DNA of 64,000 bases from JADJYF01 sp965278995 (GCA_965278995.1 OZ257136.1:2604001-2668000), one strand, 5' to 3'. Shown: positions 9,078 through 17,876, counted from the stretch's first letter. Notes: generated from the sequence alone by a model not told the origin. Numbers and translations are program-made.

Positions 9078-10310
9078 ATGCCGCCGATTACCGCCGCTGA
9101 GCTGCAGCCACCTCAGCCGTTCCGGCTGCGCGACAGGCCAATGCTGATCGAACGGGCGATGCTCGTTTACATCCTGGTCGTGATCGCGCTATTGACGCTT
9201 TCACCGTTCCGTTTCGAATGGCCAAGCCAGTGGAGAATCTCCGGCTGGAGCGACCTGCGTGATGCGCCGGCCAACTTCCTGCTGTTCCTGCCTGTCGGAT
9301 ATTTTTTTCGACTCGCAATGCCGCCTACGCTGCCGCGTGGGGCACTGTTTGCCTTGATGTTCGGCGGCGCATTGAGCGCCAGCATCGAAACCCTGCAACT
9401 GTTCCTGCCTGACCGATTGACCTCCGTGTTTGACCTTCTGGGCAACAGCACAGGCTGCGCAGCCGGCGCTATCCTGTGCAATGCCGCACGCCGCCATCTC
9501 GACCGCGTGCTGCCGGCAGTACTGACGCTGGAGCATCCCCTGCTGGAACTGGTCTACCTCACGCTCCCGCTGATGTGGTTGAGCAGCGTCGGGGTGCACG
9601 ACGAATCGCGAGTCTGGTTACTGGCACCGCTCGGACTTGCTGGAGCCACAACGTTATGTGGCTTGTGGCGCTATCGCCTGGCCGGTGCTGACAGCCTGCC
9701 GCGGCCGTTGCTGGCGATGGCCGTGCTGGCATGGTTCCTGTTCGGCGCCGTCATCGGCATCAACGCGGCACCGCATGTCGTCGCGCCTTGTGCGGTACTG
9801 ATATTTGCGACAGCGATCGTACACCTCTATCTGCCGCGACTCGCGCCCGTTCGCGAAGCCCGCAATGAGTATCGTGTACTGGCGCTGGTCTGGCCTTGCT
9901 ATGCAATCTATCTGCTGATGCTGGTGCTCTGGCCGTTACCACCTACTGTCGAACCATTCACACTGACTTTTGGCTATCCCGAGTTGAACTTTCACCGCGA
10001 TCTCACGCTGCGTGTCGCCGAGCAGCTCGGTGCGTTGACCCTGTTCGGCTATCTCTATGCCGAATCCTGCGGCCGCAGTCGCCTGCAACCGCGCGCGCGC
10101 CAGTTGCGGAACCTGCTTGCCGGGGTCGTCTGCGCACTCGTCCTAGAAGCCATCCATGGTTACCTGCCCGGCGATCGCGCCAGCGTTGCACGCTGGTTAA
10201 TCGGCTGCGCAGCGGCGGCTTTCGGTACACTGCTGTATGTGGCGCGTTTGAATGTGATTTTATTGTTCCGCTCGCGTCGAGCGGGGCAACCGCCGATCAT
10301 CGAGCGGTAG
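9078..10310 (+). CDS. Double VanZ-like integral membrane protein
   Basis: The 410-residue polytopic membrane protein has two VanZ-like halves. In the first, residues 25-140, LSPFRFEWPS precedes NFLLFLPVGYFF and the helix ASIETLQLFLPDR. In the second, residues 275-395, there is a WPCYAIYLLMLVLWPLPPT helix, the segment LGALTLFGYLYAES, and LVLEAIHGYLPGDRAS, which mirrors the E-x-x-Q/H-x-x-LPxR pattern of the first half. Several extra helices lie between. VanZ-like proteins are linked to glycopeptide resistance and surface polysaccharides, but their biochemical role is poorly known. The start ATG has no strong ribosome-binding site; ATG at 9141 is an alternative. Confidence 0.75.
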   Translation: MPPITAAELQPPQPFRLRDRPMLIERAMLVYILVVIALLTLSPFRFEWPSQWRISGWSDLRDAPANFLLFLPVGYFFRLAMPPTLPRGALFALMFGGALSASIETLQLFLPDRLTSVFDLLGNSTGCAAGAILCNAARRHLDRVLPAVLTLEHPLLELVYLTLPLMWLSSVGVHDESRVWLLAPLGLAGATTLCGLWRYRLAGADSLPRPLLAMAVLAWFLFGAVIGINAAPHVVAPCAVLIFATAIVHLYLPRLAPVREARNEYRVLALVWPCYAIYLLMLVLWPLPPTVEPFTLTFGYPELNFHRDLTLRVAEQLGALTLFGYLYAESCGRSRLQPRARQLRNLLAGVVCALVLEAIHGYLPGDRASVARWLIGCAAAAFGTLLYVARLNVILLFRSRRAGQPPIIER

Positions 10311-10480
10311 CATATTGATTTCTGGTGGCGATAAGCGTCGATATTAAGTTTGACATTTACCCTCATTCATATGAGTGATCAATAACCCATCTAACCTGAA
10401 TTGACGATGACTGACACCCGCATTTGCTTCTACGATTCCAGGGTCTCTACACCTAATGCACCGAGCGCGAAGGAACGCCT

Positions 10481-11317
10481 TTGAAAGCTGACTCGCTGGA
10501 AGGACTGGAATCGCCCGCCGTAGAGGGCCTTGGCAGCGATGGGCGGCCGATACCAACTTATATTGAGCGCGACGAGATTCACCGGCACGGGGTGCGTTTC
10601 GCGCTGATGATTGGCATAGCGCTGATTACCGTGGCAGTTACCTGCAGCAAAATTCCATCAACCGGTTCTCTATCCGAAGGGGCTTTGGTTGTTCTCGTCA
10701 TTGCCAGCGGTTTCGCTGGCGGGCTTATCCATTCCGCGACGTCGCTTGCCGCATTTGCCGGCAATCGTCAGCTCCTGCAGAGTTGGATGCTCTGGTTCTA
10801 CCTGCGTGGGCCGGTAGGTGCACTTCTCGCTCTGATTGTTTACCTCGGCTACCGCGGAGGTATTTTTAGCGACTACAAGGCAATCACCCAACAATCGTGC
10901 TTTGTGATTGGCTTCGTGTCCGGGCTCGCCGGCCTGTTCTCGAAGCAAGTTTCCGACAAGCTGAGCGACCTGGTCGATGTCCTGTTCGCTTCATCCCAAG
11001 CTTCGAAGCGAGCCGACGCGTTGGGGTCGGCAGATCAATCTCAAGCAGATGCCGCAAAAGGTCCGGCTACTCCTGAGCCCGACGAAACTATTCGACGAGT
11101 GCAACACCAATTACGTCTACTCGACTATCTACCGGCCGAAGGGACAGCCGGCAGCCAGCCTGGTGTTGGTGTTTTCGATGCCGTCACTAAAGACGCACTG
11201 CAGCGGTTTTTGCTCGAGCAGGTTGGCACCGACGCGAGCAGTATTGTCGGAGAAGAATCCGATGTCGATTTCTGGCCGCGCGTCGAAGCCCTGCTTGGTC
11301 AGGCACTGAATAAATAA
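10481..11317 (+). CDS. Four-helix membrane protein with peptidoglycan-binding-like C-terminal domain
   Basis: The 278-residue protein starts at TTG, with GAAGGAA five bases upstream and no in-frame ATG before the first membrane helix. Four hydrophobic helices lie at about 40-58, 68-90, 100-122 and 137-152. A linker of about 40 residues follows, and the last 80 residues begin PDETIRRVQHQL. The segment VQ-x2-L-x2-L-x-YL followed by G-x-F-x3-T-x2-A-L-x-x-F resembles the PG_binding_1 fold. The same domain ends the lipoprotein two genes downstream. If the N terminus is inside, this domain is cytoplasmic, so binding of peptidoglycan is doubtful. It is the first gene of a three-gene operon. Function unknown. 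Confidence 0.65.
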   Translation: MKADSLEGLESPAVEGLGSDGRPIPTYIERDEIHRHGVRFALMIGIALITVAVTCSKIPSTGSLSEGALVVLVIASGFAGGLIHSATSLAAFAGNRQLLQSWMLWFYLRGPVGALLALIVYLGYRGGIFSDYKAITQQSCFVIGFVSGLAGLFSKQVSDKLSDLVDVLFASSQASKRADALGSADQSQADAAKGPATPEPDETIRRVQHQLRLLDYLPAEGTAGSQPGVGVFDAVTKDALQRFLLEQVGTDASSIVGEESDVDFWPRVEALLGQALNK

Positions 11318-11335
11318 CCTCATCGAGCAACACAC

Positions 11336-12430
11336 GTGGCACGCCTGGTTCCGATTCAATCTCAACGCTATAGCGGGCTCAGTCGTTGGGTGCGCGACGA
11401 TTTGGCCACGATACCCGTGACCAAGCCGACAGTGTGGACCGCTTTTCTTCAACACGCCTCGATTCCCGAACCACTGGCCCGAAGTGCCATCTCGCCTGAT
11501 CAGGAGCCGGTACTGTTTGTGGAAGCCATGCCCGCAGACATCAATGGAAAGTTCGACCCGCGCTTTCCCCGCAGTGTTTATCTCGCCGAGCGCCTGGTTC
11601 TCCCGCTCGCGGGGCCCGTCGCGGATGCACAGCATCTGCATCTCGTAGAATCAACCGTTCTGCATGAACTGGTGCACTGGGCGTGGCGCGAACGTCGCGA
11701 GCCGCGCGAAATGGGCGCTGCATTCGAGGAGGCCGCCTACGGGAACGTACGTGTACTTGAACCTCAACTTCTCAGCGCACAAGTGCCGAAAAATCTGGGC
11801 GATCTATCAAGACGATACGAGTCGCGTGGATTGCCGGCTGCGATTGGTTACGACACGAATGGTGGCTGGTCTTTCGGGCTATATCAGATTGCATCCAATA
11901 CCGGAGCCATGGGTTCGTACCTCCGGTTTCTGCGGCGAGATGGTCGCTTTCTGCCATTTGCCGGGGCACTCGATGCTGCTGGCGGAGAATCTGCGGCAAG
12001 GCGTGGCGAGCTGAATTTCCAAACCACGTGGAAACGACTGGCAGAAGACGCTGAGTTCTCGCGCGCACAGCACGACTTCATCCAATCGACGCACTACGAT
12101 CCGTTTGTTCGCAAGGTTCGCGACGATACGCAGGGGGGACTCGATGTCACGAAGCGTTCGCACGCTTTGAACGACGTTGCATGGTCGATCAGTGTTCAGC
12201 ATGGTAGCGCTGCGACCAACTTGATGACCCTGCCGTGGTCGTCCCTCAGTTCAGGCGAACGCCACAATGATCGCAAGCTTATTGAGCGCGTTTATGCTGA
12301 GCGCATGCGTGTGGACATTTACTTCAAGAAGAGCTCCGCAAAGGTTCGCGCGGCAGTTAGAGCCCGCTTTGAAGCAGAACTCAAGGACGCGCTGGCCATG
12401 CTGGCTAATGAAATCGACGCCGTCGGTTAG
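11336..12430 (+). CDS. Putative bifunctional HExxH peptidase / lysozyme-like protein
   Basis: The 364-residue protein starts at GTG, 18 bases after the preceding stop. The first half has a zincin motif, HELVH (110-114), followed by FEEAAYG, whose Glu131/132 could be the third zinc ligand. From about 158 there is a lysozyme-superfamily pattern: YESRG (161-165, Glu162 the likely catalytic acid), then GGWSFGLYQIAS (176-187), QHDFIQSTHYDP and DVAWSISVQHG near the end. Similar pieces occur in phage and type VI effector muramidases. No signal peptide is visible. The flanking genes encode a membrane protein and a lipoprotein, so it may be an exported wall-acting enzyme, a lysis enzyme or an effector. 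The domain pair is seen; the role is inferred. Confidence 0.6.
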   Translation: MARLVPIQSQRYSGLSRWVRDDLATIPVTKPTVWTAFLQHASIPEPLARSAISPDQEPVLFVEAMPADINGKFDPRFPRSVYLAERLVLPLAGPVADAQHLHLVESTVLHELVHWAWRERREPREMGAAFEEAAYGNVRVLEPQLLSAQVPKNLGDLSRRYESRGLPAAIGYDTNGGWSFGLYQIASNTGAMGSYLRFLRRDGRFLPFAGALDAAGGESAARRGELNFQTTWKRLAEDAEFSRAQHDFIQSTHYDPFVRKVRDDTQGGLDVTKRSHALNDVAWSISVQHGSAATNLMTLPWSSLSSGERHNDRKLIERVYAERMRVDIYFKKSSAKVRAAVRARFEAELKDALAMLANEIDAVG

Positions 12431-12443
12431 GACAGGAGCAGAT

Positions 12444-14063
12444 ATGCATATTTGGTGGCACAAAATCGGGCTGACGTGCCTTACGGCGACACTCGCCGCC
12501 TGCACAGCAACAACTGCTGTACTCAACCCCTATATCGAACCTGCTGAGAACGCATTCAAGAGTACACCTTCAATAGCGAATGCGTTTATCTATGCGGAAT
12601 CAGTGCGAGATGAATATGGCAGGGCGCTGAATGACTACGCACTGACTAATCGCGCCAGCGGGATTATGGCAATAGGCGTGGCGACGGCCGCTGCGACTCT
12701 TGGCATCAGCGGTGGGGGGTCTGATGCGCTGGCTGCATTAGGCACTACTGGTGTCGGCCTCGTTGGCATGAATAGTTTTCTTTATCGCGAGCAGCGGCTG
12801 AAAATATATGCCGAAGGGCAGCGCGCCGTCGGATGCGTCATCGATTCCTACGCGGGAGCACGCAATCTGGATACCGAGGCCATAAAGAACGCACTTTCGC
12901 CGATAGTCGCAGGCATCAACCGACTTAACTCCCTTTTGGCGTCCGTTTCTGGGTCGGCATTAAACGACTTGCGAGTGATTGAAGCGCGCGCTGTTGTAAA
13001 CCGGGCTAACGCAATCATCTCCCGCGCCGCTTCAGCGCTGACCGCAGGAACGCACGTATACGAAGCCGTGCGCTCAGTGCAAGCCCAAATCAACCGCGCC
13101 TTGATTGAAAATGAGCCTGACGTTGCTGCAAGCGTTGTCGCGCTGAATCAACTATTTTCAGCAGCGGCTGTGTCCCAGACTGCCGTACCTGGCACGGAAG
13201 GCGTGCATAATGATTTTGCCGACCCTGCAATGGAGATACAAGTTCGAAATATTGAGCAGGAAGCGATTTCGTTGACGACCAATGTCAACACACTGGAAGC
13301 GATGCTCGTATCTGTTGCAGATGTCGGTCCCGGGCTGAACGATTGCGCAGTGAAAGCCGAGGAACTCGGCCTCGCCTTTCGTACTGATCCGTCATCGCTT
13401 GTGGAAGTGACCACGTCAAGCAGAGATGAGTTCGGCGTCATCACTGCACGTGGAGGCCGGGCGCCTTACCACGCCCGTTGGATAGGTATGCTGCCTGGCG
13501 CGGGTATCACCCTGCTTCCGCCTGATCACGATACAGGCCGCGCTAATGAAGCGGAAATTCGCGTCAAGGTTGAACCTGCCGCAATCGCCGGAACGTTCGT
13601 GCTTTCGATTAATGACGAAAGCAACGGCCGAGCGTCAGTCCAGTTTGTGGTTCGCCAAGGGACGGCGGCGGTCGCGCCAGCGTCAGTGCCACCCACCGCT
13701 ACTGTCAGCGTCCAGCAACCCGACGAAATATTGCGCAAAGTCCAGGAGAAATTGATTTCGCTCGGTTGTCTTGCTGAGAAGAAGCCAAACAGCGATCCCA
13801 GTAACGACGGGCTGTGGGGGGATATGACGTCAACCGCCATCAATAAATTTGACCAAGGCTTCTTCGGCGGAATGCTGAGCCAGACTATCGGGGACCGCAA
13901 TTCAACCGCGGACTACTACAGTCGGCTCGACGCGCAACTGAAGTCCGCCAACGACCCGACCAAGCAGTGCGTATTGCACATCGCTACTGCGGAATCCGCT
14001 GGAACATCAGGGGCGACTGCCGCTGAGCCGACTGGATCGGCATCTAACCCCGACACTAATTGA
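12444..14063 (+). CDS. Lipoprotein with Ig-like and peptidoglycan-binding-like domains
   Basis: The 539-residue protein has a lipoprotein signal ending LAAC (Cys20), a hydrophobic Gly/Ala segment at about 75-105, a long helical region to about 330, a beta-rich Ig-like region (about 345-430), and a C-terminal domain beginning PDEILRKVQEKL. That domain matches the last domain of the first operon gene (PDE, then R-x-VQ-x2-L, then T-x2-A-x3-F). The ATG at 12444 has AGGAG five bases upstream and lies 13 bases after the previous stop. I do not recognise the central region. The protein is probably anchored in the outer or inner membrane facing the periplasm and could tether the operon's enzyme to the wall. 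Confidence 0.65.
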   Translation: MHIWWHKIGLTCLTATLAACTATTAVLNPYIEPAENAFKSTPSIANAFIYAESVRDEYGRALNDYALTNRASGIMAIGVATAAATLGISGGGSDALAALGTTGVGLVGMNSFLYREQRLKIYAEGQRAVGCVIDSYAGARNLDTEAIKNALSPIVAGINRLNSLLASVSGSALNDLRVIEARAVVNRANAIISRAASALTAGTHVYEAVRSVQAQINRALIENEPDVAASVVALNQLFSAAAVSQTAVPGTEGVHNDFADPAMEIQVRNIEQEAISLTTNVNTLEAMLVSVADVGPGLNDCAVKAEELGLAFRTDPSSLVEVTTSSRDEFGVITARGGRAPYHARWIGMLPGAGITLLPPDHDTGRANEAEIRVKVEPAAIAGTFVLSINDESNGRASVQFVVRQGTAAVAPASVPPTATVSVQQPDEILRKVQEKLISLGCLAEKKPNSDPSNDGLWGDMTSTAINKFDQGFFGGMLSQTIGDRNSTADYYSRLDAQLKSANDPTKQCVLHIATAESAGTSGATAAEPTGSASNPDTN

Positions 14064-14091
14064 CCGGCCTCAGCTTTCAGATTATTCAAAT

Positions 14092-14970
14092 TCAGCTTGT
14101 TTTACGTGCCATAACCTGACTTCCGACAGATTTTCGCGCTCCTCCTTCGTACATCTCTCGAAGATAACGTTCGAGCCCAGTAACGTCGGGCCGCATTGAA
14201 TATTCGTTGAAGTCGAAAAATTCCAGCATTTCCCTGACCTCCTCTGCGCAGCGCTCGCTCAAAACGATTTTGCGAACACATTTCGGCACCTGCTCATCCA
14301 ATGGCGCGAGGCAGGTGCCGAAAATAGTGAAATAACCTCGCTGAGCCACCATCCTGTCGTTGACAGGAATCGGCGTGACTGCCACAGGTGACTTGAATTG
14401 GAAAGCGCGACTGTTAGCCATATAGTCTTTGTAAGTGTAATCGTCTTCGAGCAGGTATTCGGGGTCGAGCAGATCTGCATATCCCCACGAGTGTTGATTA
14501 AGTTCGCATGCGTTTAATACCCAAAGGCACGCGAAGGGCTTATCGACGGCGCTCTCAGGCCCGGCGGATTTTATTGGTTGCGCCTTGGCCGCGAACCACA
14601 GCGCATGCGCGGCGGAGATGCTCCAATCGAGCAATCTTGTCGGTAAATCATAGTGCTGCATGTGGTAGAGATAGTCCCATCCAGAACGATCAGACGGAAG
14701 TGTCCGGCTCATCCGCGTTAAAAAATGGTAAAAAATATCCGACTCCATGGTCGGCAGATGTTCAGGGAAGTCTGCACCAAGCCACTCCAGCCCTTTCCTG
14801 ATGAGAGAGCACTGCAGGCCCCAATTCGCGTTGGTTTGCCCGCGGTAGATGACACTGGACATATCCGGGTTACCCAGTTCCACCACCGCCTGCTGCATCT
14901 GCAATTTAAGCTCCTGGAAAGTATCGGCTGACAGTTGAGTGTCGGCTTTCGATTTGCGTTTCCCATTCAT
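14092..14970 (-). CDS. FRG-domain protein
   Basis: The 292-residue protein has the FRG signature: YRGQ followed by W-x-L and L-x-R near residues 42-60, then QHYDLPTRLLDW followed by a small-residue helix, and QRGYFTIF in the C-terminal third. FRG domains take their name from a conserved Phe-Arg-Gly and often occur near defence or toxin genes; their biochemistry is not settled. The start at 14970 is supported by GGGAGGA eight bases upstream on the coding strand. The gene converges on the lipoprotein operon, with 28 bases between stops. Together these genes form a patch that looks less GC-rich than the flanks. Confidence 0.75.
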   Translation of the reverse strand: MNGKRKSKADTQLSADTFQELKLQMQQAVVELGNPDMSSVIYRGQTNANWGLQCSLIRKGLEWLGADFPEHLPTMESDIFYHFLTRMSRTLPSDRSGWDYLYHMQHYDLPTRLLDWSISAAHALWFAAKAQPIKSAGPESAVDKPFACLWVLNACELNQHSWGYADLLDPEYLLEDDYTYKDYMANSRAFQFKSPVAVTPIPVNDRMVAQRGYFTIFGTCLAPLDEQVPKCVRKIVLSERCAEEVREMLEFFDFNEYSMRPDVTGLERYLREMYEGGARKSVGSQVMARKTS

Positions 14971-15222
14971 GCGGCATTCCTCCCAAATCCACCATTCGTC
15001 GAACATATACGCACGTCCAGGCACGGCAGTTACGCGCATTCCTGCCCATCAATTCTGAACAACTTCGAGGTTTCTAACGTCCTTCATTTAGACGATGTAC
15101 GCTGAATCAGATGTGCGACAAGTGCTCGATTACGGGTGTAACTATCGTGGAAATGCACCGCTTCGCTGCAGGGCGACGAGAATCTGCAGATTCTCTTTTG
15201 AGGCGGGTCGTACGTTACCGGG

Positions 15223-15651
15223 TCAAGCGGCCGGGCGCGCCTGGTGAATCTTCTGCCCGCCACGCTCAACGATCGCAATTTGAACCGGCATACCGATACG
15301 GACCAATTCGACGTCGATGTCGATGACGTTGGTGACCAGTTCGGGACCTTCGGCCAGCGTCACGACCGCAACGACGTAGGGCACCAGGCCGGCAAAGTAT
15401 GGGTGATAGGGTTTATCGAAAACGATGAAGCTGCGCACCGTGCCGCGGCCGGTCGCAGATACCCAACGATGCGACGCTGCATCCGCCAGACATACCAGGC
15501 ACGCCTGAGCGCGGGCGTAGTAAGCGCCGCAGACACAGCGCGCGAGAACGAACAGCCCGTTATCGATGGCGTCCCAGAACGGTAGGTCCTCGACCGCAGC
15601 GACTCTTGCCGGTGGCGCTGGTATCTCATCGTTTTTCGAAGTCGTGGTCAT
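15223..15651 (-). CDS. DUF35 (Zn-ribbon plus OB-fold) acyl-CoA-associated protein
   Basis: The 142-residue protein has the rubredoxin-like cysteine pattern C-x-CG followed by ACLVCL (about residues 39-54) and then an OB-fold segment with GRGTVRSFIVFDKPYHPYF, the usual layout of DUF35 proteins. These partner thiolase-like proteins and bind acyl-CoA. The thiolase-like gene lies directly upstream on the same strand, nine bases away, so the two very likely form one enzyme, as in the Ltp2-DUF35 aldolases of steroid side-chain breakdown. Confidence 0.85.
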   Translation of the reverse strand: MTTTSKNDEIPAPPARVAAVEDLPFWDAIDNGLFVLARCVCGAYYARAQACLVCLADAASHRWVSATGRGTVRSFIVFDKPYHPYFAGLVPYVVAVVTLAEGPELVTNVIDIDVELVRIGMPVQIAIVERGGQKIHQARPAA

Positions 15652-15660
15652 CGTCCACTG

Positions 15661-16800
15661 CTACGTTTTGCCCAGGATCAGCGCTGCATGCGCCTGCCCC
15701 GCGCCAGTCAGGCCGACATTGGTGACGAGTGCGGTACGGGCATCCGGGACCTGGGTCGCCCCGCCCTCGCCGCGTAACTGGCGCACGGCTTCGGCGACAT
15801 GCGTGAAACCCTGCACGTATCCCCAGGAATGCAGCGTGCCGGATGTGTTACAGGGGTGCGGCGAATCCCAGCGCAGATTGCCCTCACGCACCCATGCGCC
15901 GGCTTCACCGGGCTCGCATAAACCGTAAGCTTCGAGCTGCAGTGCGACCAGGATGGTGAAGGCATCGTAGAACTGGCAAACGTCGATGTCGTCGATGCCG
16001 AGACCGGCGGCGCCGAAGGCGCGCTCGCGCGCGGGCGCCGCATTGAAATCCGGCAGACCCATCACCGTGCTTGTGCCCCGCGTATACCCCTGACCGACGT
16101 CGTGACACGCACCGAGGCCGAGTATGTCCACCGGCGCAGAGCGCAGATCGCGGGCGCGCTCACGCGTGGTGACAATGAACGCGATCGCACCGTCCGTGAC
16201 GAGACAATAATCGAGCAGCCGCAATGGCCGTACGATATGGCGCGAGGCCTGGTGATCGTCGACCGTGATGGGTCGGGCGTGCATATAAGCATCGTTACGT
16301 GGTACGGCATTGGCACGCAGCGCAACGGCAATCTCGGCGAGATCGGCCGAGGACGTTCCGTACTTGTGGAAATAGCTCTGCGCGGTCAGCGCCGATTGTG
16401 CGCCGGGAGAGAACAGGCCAAAAACCGCGTGTTCGTTGACTTCGCCTGCACCGATAGTCAATGCCTGCGAGCGGGCGTTGGTGGCATGTACACAGACAAC
16501 ATACTCGGCGACGCCGGCCGCGATCAGGCCGATTGCTGACGTCATCGAGAGGATGCCGGTCGCGCCACTCGAGTTGACCAGCAGCGTCGCGTTTGCGCCG
16601 AGTGCAGCGCGACTCGCAGCCGTGCCGTTGGCGCCTTCGCCAAAACCCGGCTGGAACACGTAGCCGTTGATCTGGCACCGCTTGAGGCCGGCATCAGCGA
16701 GCGCGAGTTCGACGGCGTCCCAGGCGAGCTGTTCCGCACTGGTGCCTGCGAGCACTCCCTGCCGGGTCACACCTAGTCCAGCGATCGCGTAATTGCTCAT
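15661..16800 (-). CDS. SCP-2-type thiolase-like protein, possibly an aldolase
   Basis: The 379-residue protein belongs to the lipid-transfer/SCP-2 thiolase family (start MSNYAIAGLGVTRQG, helix AWDAVELALADAGL). At the place where real thiolases have the nucleophilic Cys (N-x-x-C-A-T/S-G) it reads NSSGATG (76-82), with Gly79 instead of Cys. The C-terminal GHPxGA segment is replaced by HPCNTSGTLHSWGY. Loss of the cysteine and the tight link to a DUF35 gene fit the Ltp2 group, which cleaves beta-hydroxyacyl-CoA by a retro-aldol reaction rather than thiolysis. That function is inferred. The substrate could be a steroid or branched side chain. Confidence 0.8.
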   Translation of the reverse strand: MSNYAIAGLGVTRQGVLAGTSAEQLAWDAVELALADAGLKRCQINGYVFQPGFGEGANGTAASRAALGANATLLVNSSGATGILSMTSAIGLIAAGVAEYVVCVHATNARSQALTIGAGEVNEHAVFGLFSPGAQSALTAQSYFHKYGTSSADLAEIAVALRANAVPRNDAYMHARPITVDDHQASRHIVRPLRLLDYCLVTDGAIAFIVTTRERARDLRSAPVDILGLGACHDVGQGYTRGTSTVMGLPDFNAAPARERAFGAAGLGIDDIDVCQFYDAFTILVALQLEAYGLCEPGEAGAWVREGNLRWDSPHPCNTSGTLHSWGYVQGFTHVAEAVRQLRGEGGATQVPDARTALVTNVGLTGAGQAHAALILGKT

Positions 16801-17011
16801 GCTGCCATTCGCTCGATTACGCGCGCAGTCGCGAGGTAACGCGCATGGTGGTCAAGCGGAAGTTCATCGCGGTAATCCTTTTACTGCATGCCTATCAACA
16901 GCCGTATTGCGCGTTTGGATAACTCGCCGGGCCGACCAAAATTTCGCGTCTGCAATTCGTGCCGAATGCTCGACGTATAGCAGCAGTAGAAGGTTAAGCT
17001 ATTGTTTTAAT

Positions 17012-17087
<76 letters not shown>

Positions 17088-17493
17088 ATGCTTCAGGAAC
17101 AATGAGATAGGGCAGGTCGAGAAGCGGGCGCATTCTAACCCATCGCCTCGGGTGTTTCACACCTGTCGAGCCATTTCGACGCTTCTGCGATGTATCAGTA
17201 AATTCAGGAAATCGCCCGGTAAGAAGTACACCGTTTGCACGTATTCTATTCGGTCAGCGAAACCGGCGGTCGGAGAGCTGCAATCCGGGTTCCGCATCGA
17301 TAGCCGTCTAACTGTGAGCGCGCTCGCAGTCGATTCAGCCTGAAGAGCGGTCGACAAGGCGTGGCACGGTCCTTGCGAATGCTTGCGAATGGGAGATCCT
17401 ATTGTACTGCGGACTTTCCGTCTTGCTTCAATCCTTGCAGTGTTCGGCGGGCAAGGACCTTCGGTTCGCCGCCGCGCGCGGAGCGCCAGCCAT
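17088..17493. other. Intergenic stretch without a recognised gene
   Basis: About 400 bases lie between tRNA-Thr and the small membrane protein. The frames that cross it have no family-like sequence, no consistent ribosome-binding site and atypical composition. It may hold the promoter of the tRNA (on the complement) and of the downstream genes, but I see no clear motif. Confidence 0.5.
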
Positions 17494-17727
17494 ATGAGAT
17501 TCCAGGACATCGATTGGCGTGCCAAGCTACGCCCGCTATTCCGATTCGGCACGAAGCTGCCGGTGGGGGTGCGCTCGCTTGTGGGCTTTATGCTGATAGC
17601 GGCCGGTGTCGTCGGCATCGTCATGCCGCTGCTCGGGTTCTGGATGGCGCCGCTCGGCGTGATGTTCATCGCACTCGATATTCCGCCCTGGCGCAAGCGC
17701 GTCGAAGCCTGGCTCGAAGCGCCATAG
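17494..17727 (+). CDS. Small two-helix membrane protein
   Basis: The 77-residue protein has a soluble start (MRFQDIDWRAKLRPLF) and two hydrophobic segments, RSLVGFMLIAAGVVGIVMPL and FWMAPLGVMFIALDIPP, ending in a basic tail. The GFWMxPLG...LDIPPxR pattern recurs in small proteobacterial membrane proteins of unknown role. The start is uncertain: the ribosome-binding site before ATG 17494 is weak, and the same frame extends to TTG 17383. Confidence 0.55.
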   Translation: MRFQDIDWRAKLRPLFRFGTKLPVGVRSLVGFMLIAAGVVGIVMPLLGFWMAPLGVMFIALDIPPWRKRVEAWLEAP

Positions 17728-17876
17728 CGGGACGTGGTTCTGGACATGATCGTTTACGACAATGTGCTCACCAAGCGCTGTCACGCGGTAACATTCATCT
17801 TTTCAGCAACGGGTCACATTCTCCAGCCAGACTGGCAGCGATGATTGACCAGGGTGTACTGAAGGAGCCGTCAAGC

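Noticed and set aside
10350..10373. TTGACA box upstream of the envelope operon as a promoter
   Set aside because: No acceptable -10 box lies 16-18 bases downstream; only a short palindrome overlaps.
17157..17747. 196-residue minus-strand frame over the small membrane protein and its upstream gap
   Set aside because: Its composition (many Ser, Thr, Arg, Pro) is typical of a shadow frame, and the plus-strand frame has two plausible membrane helices.
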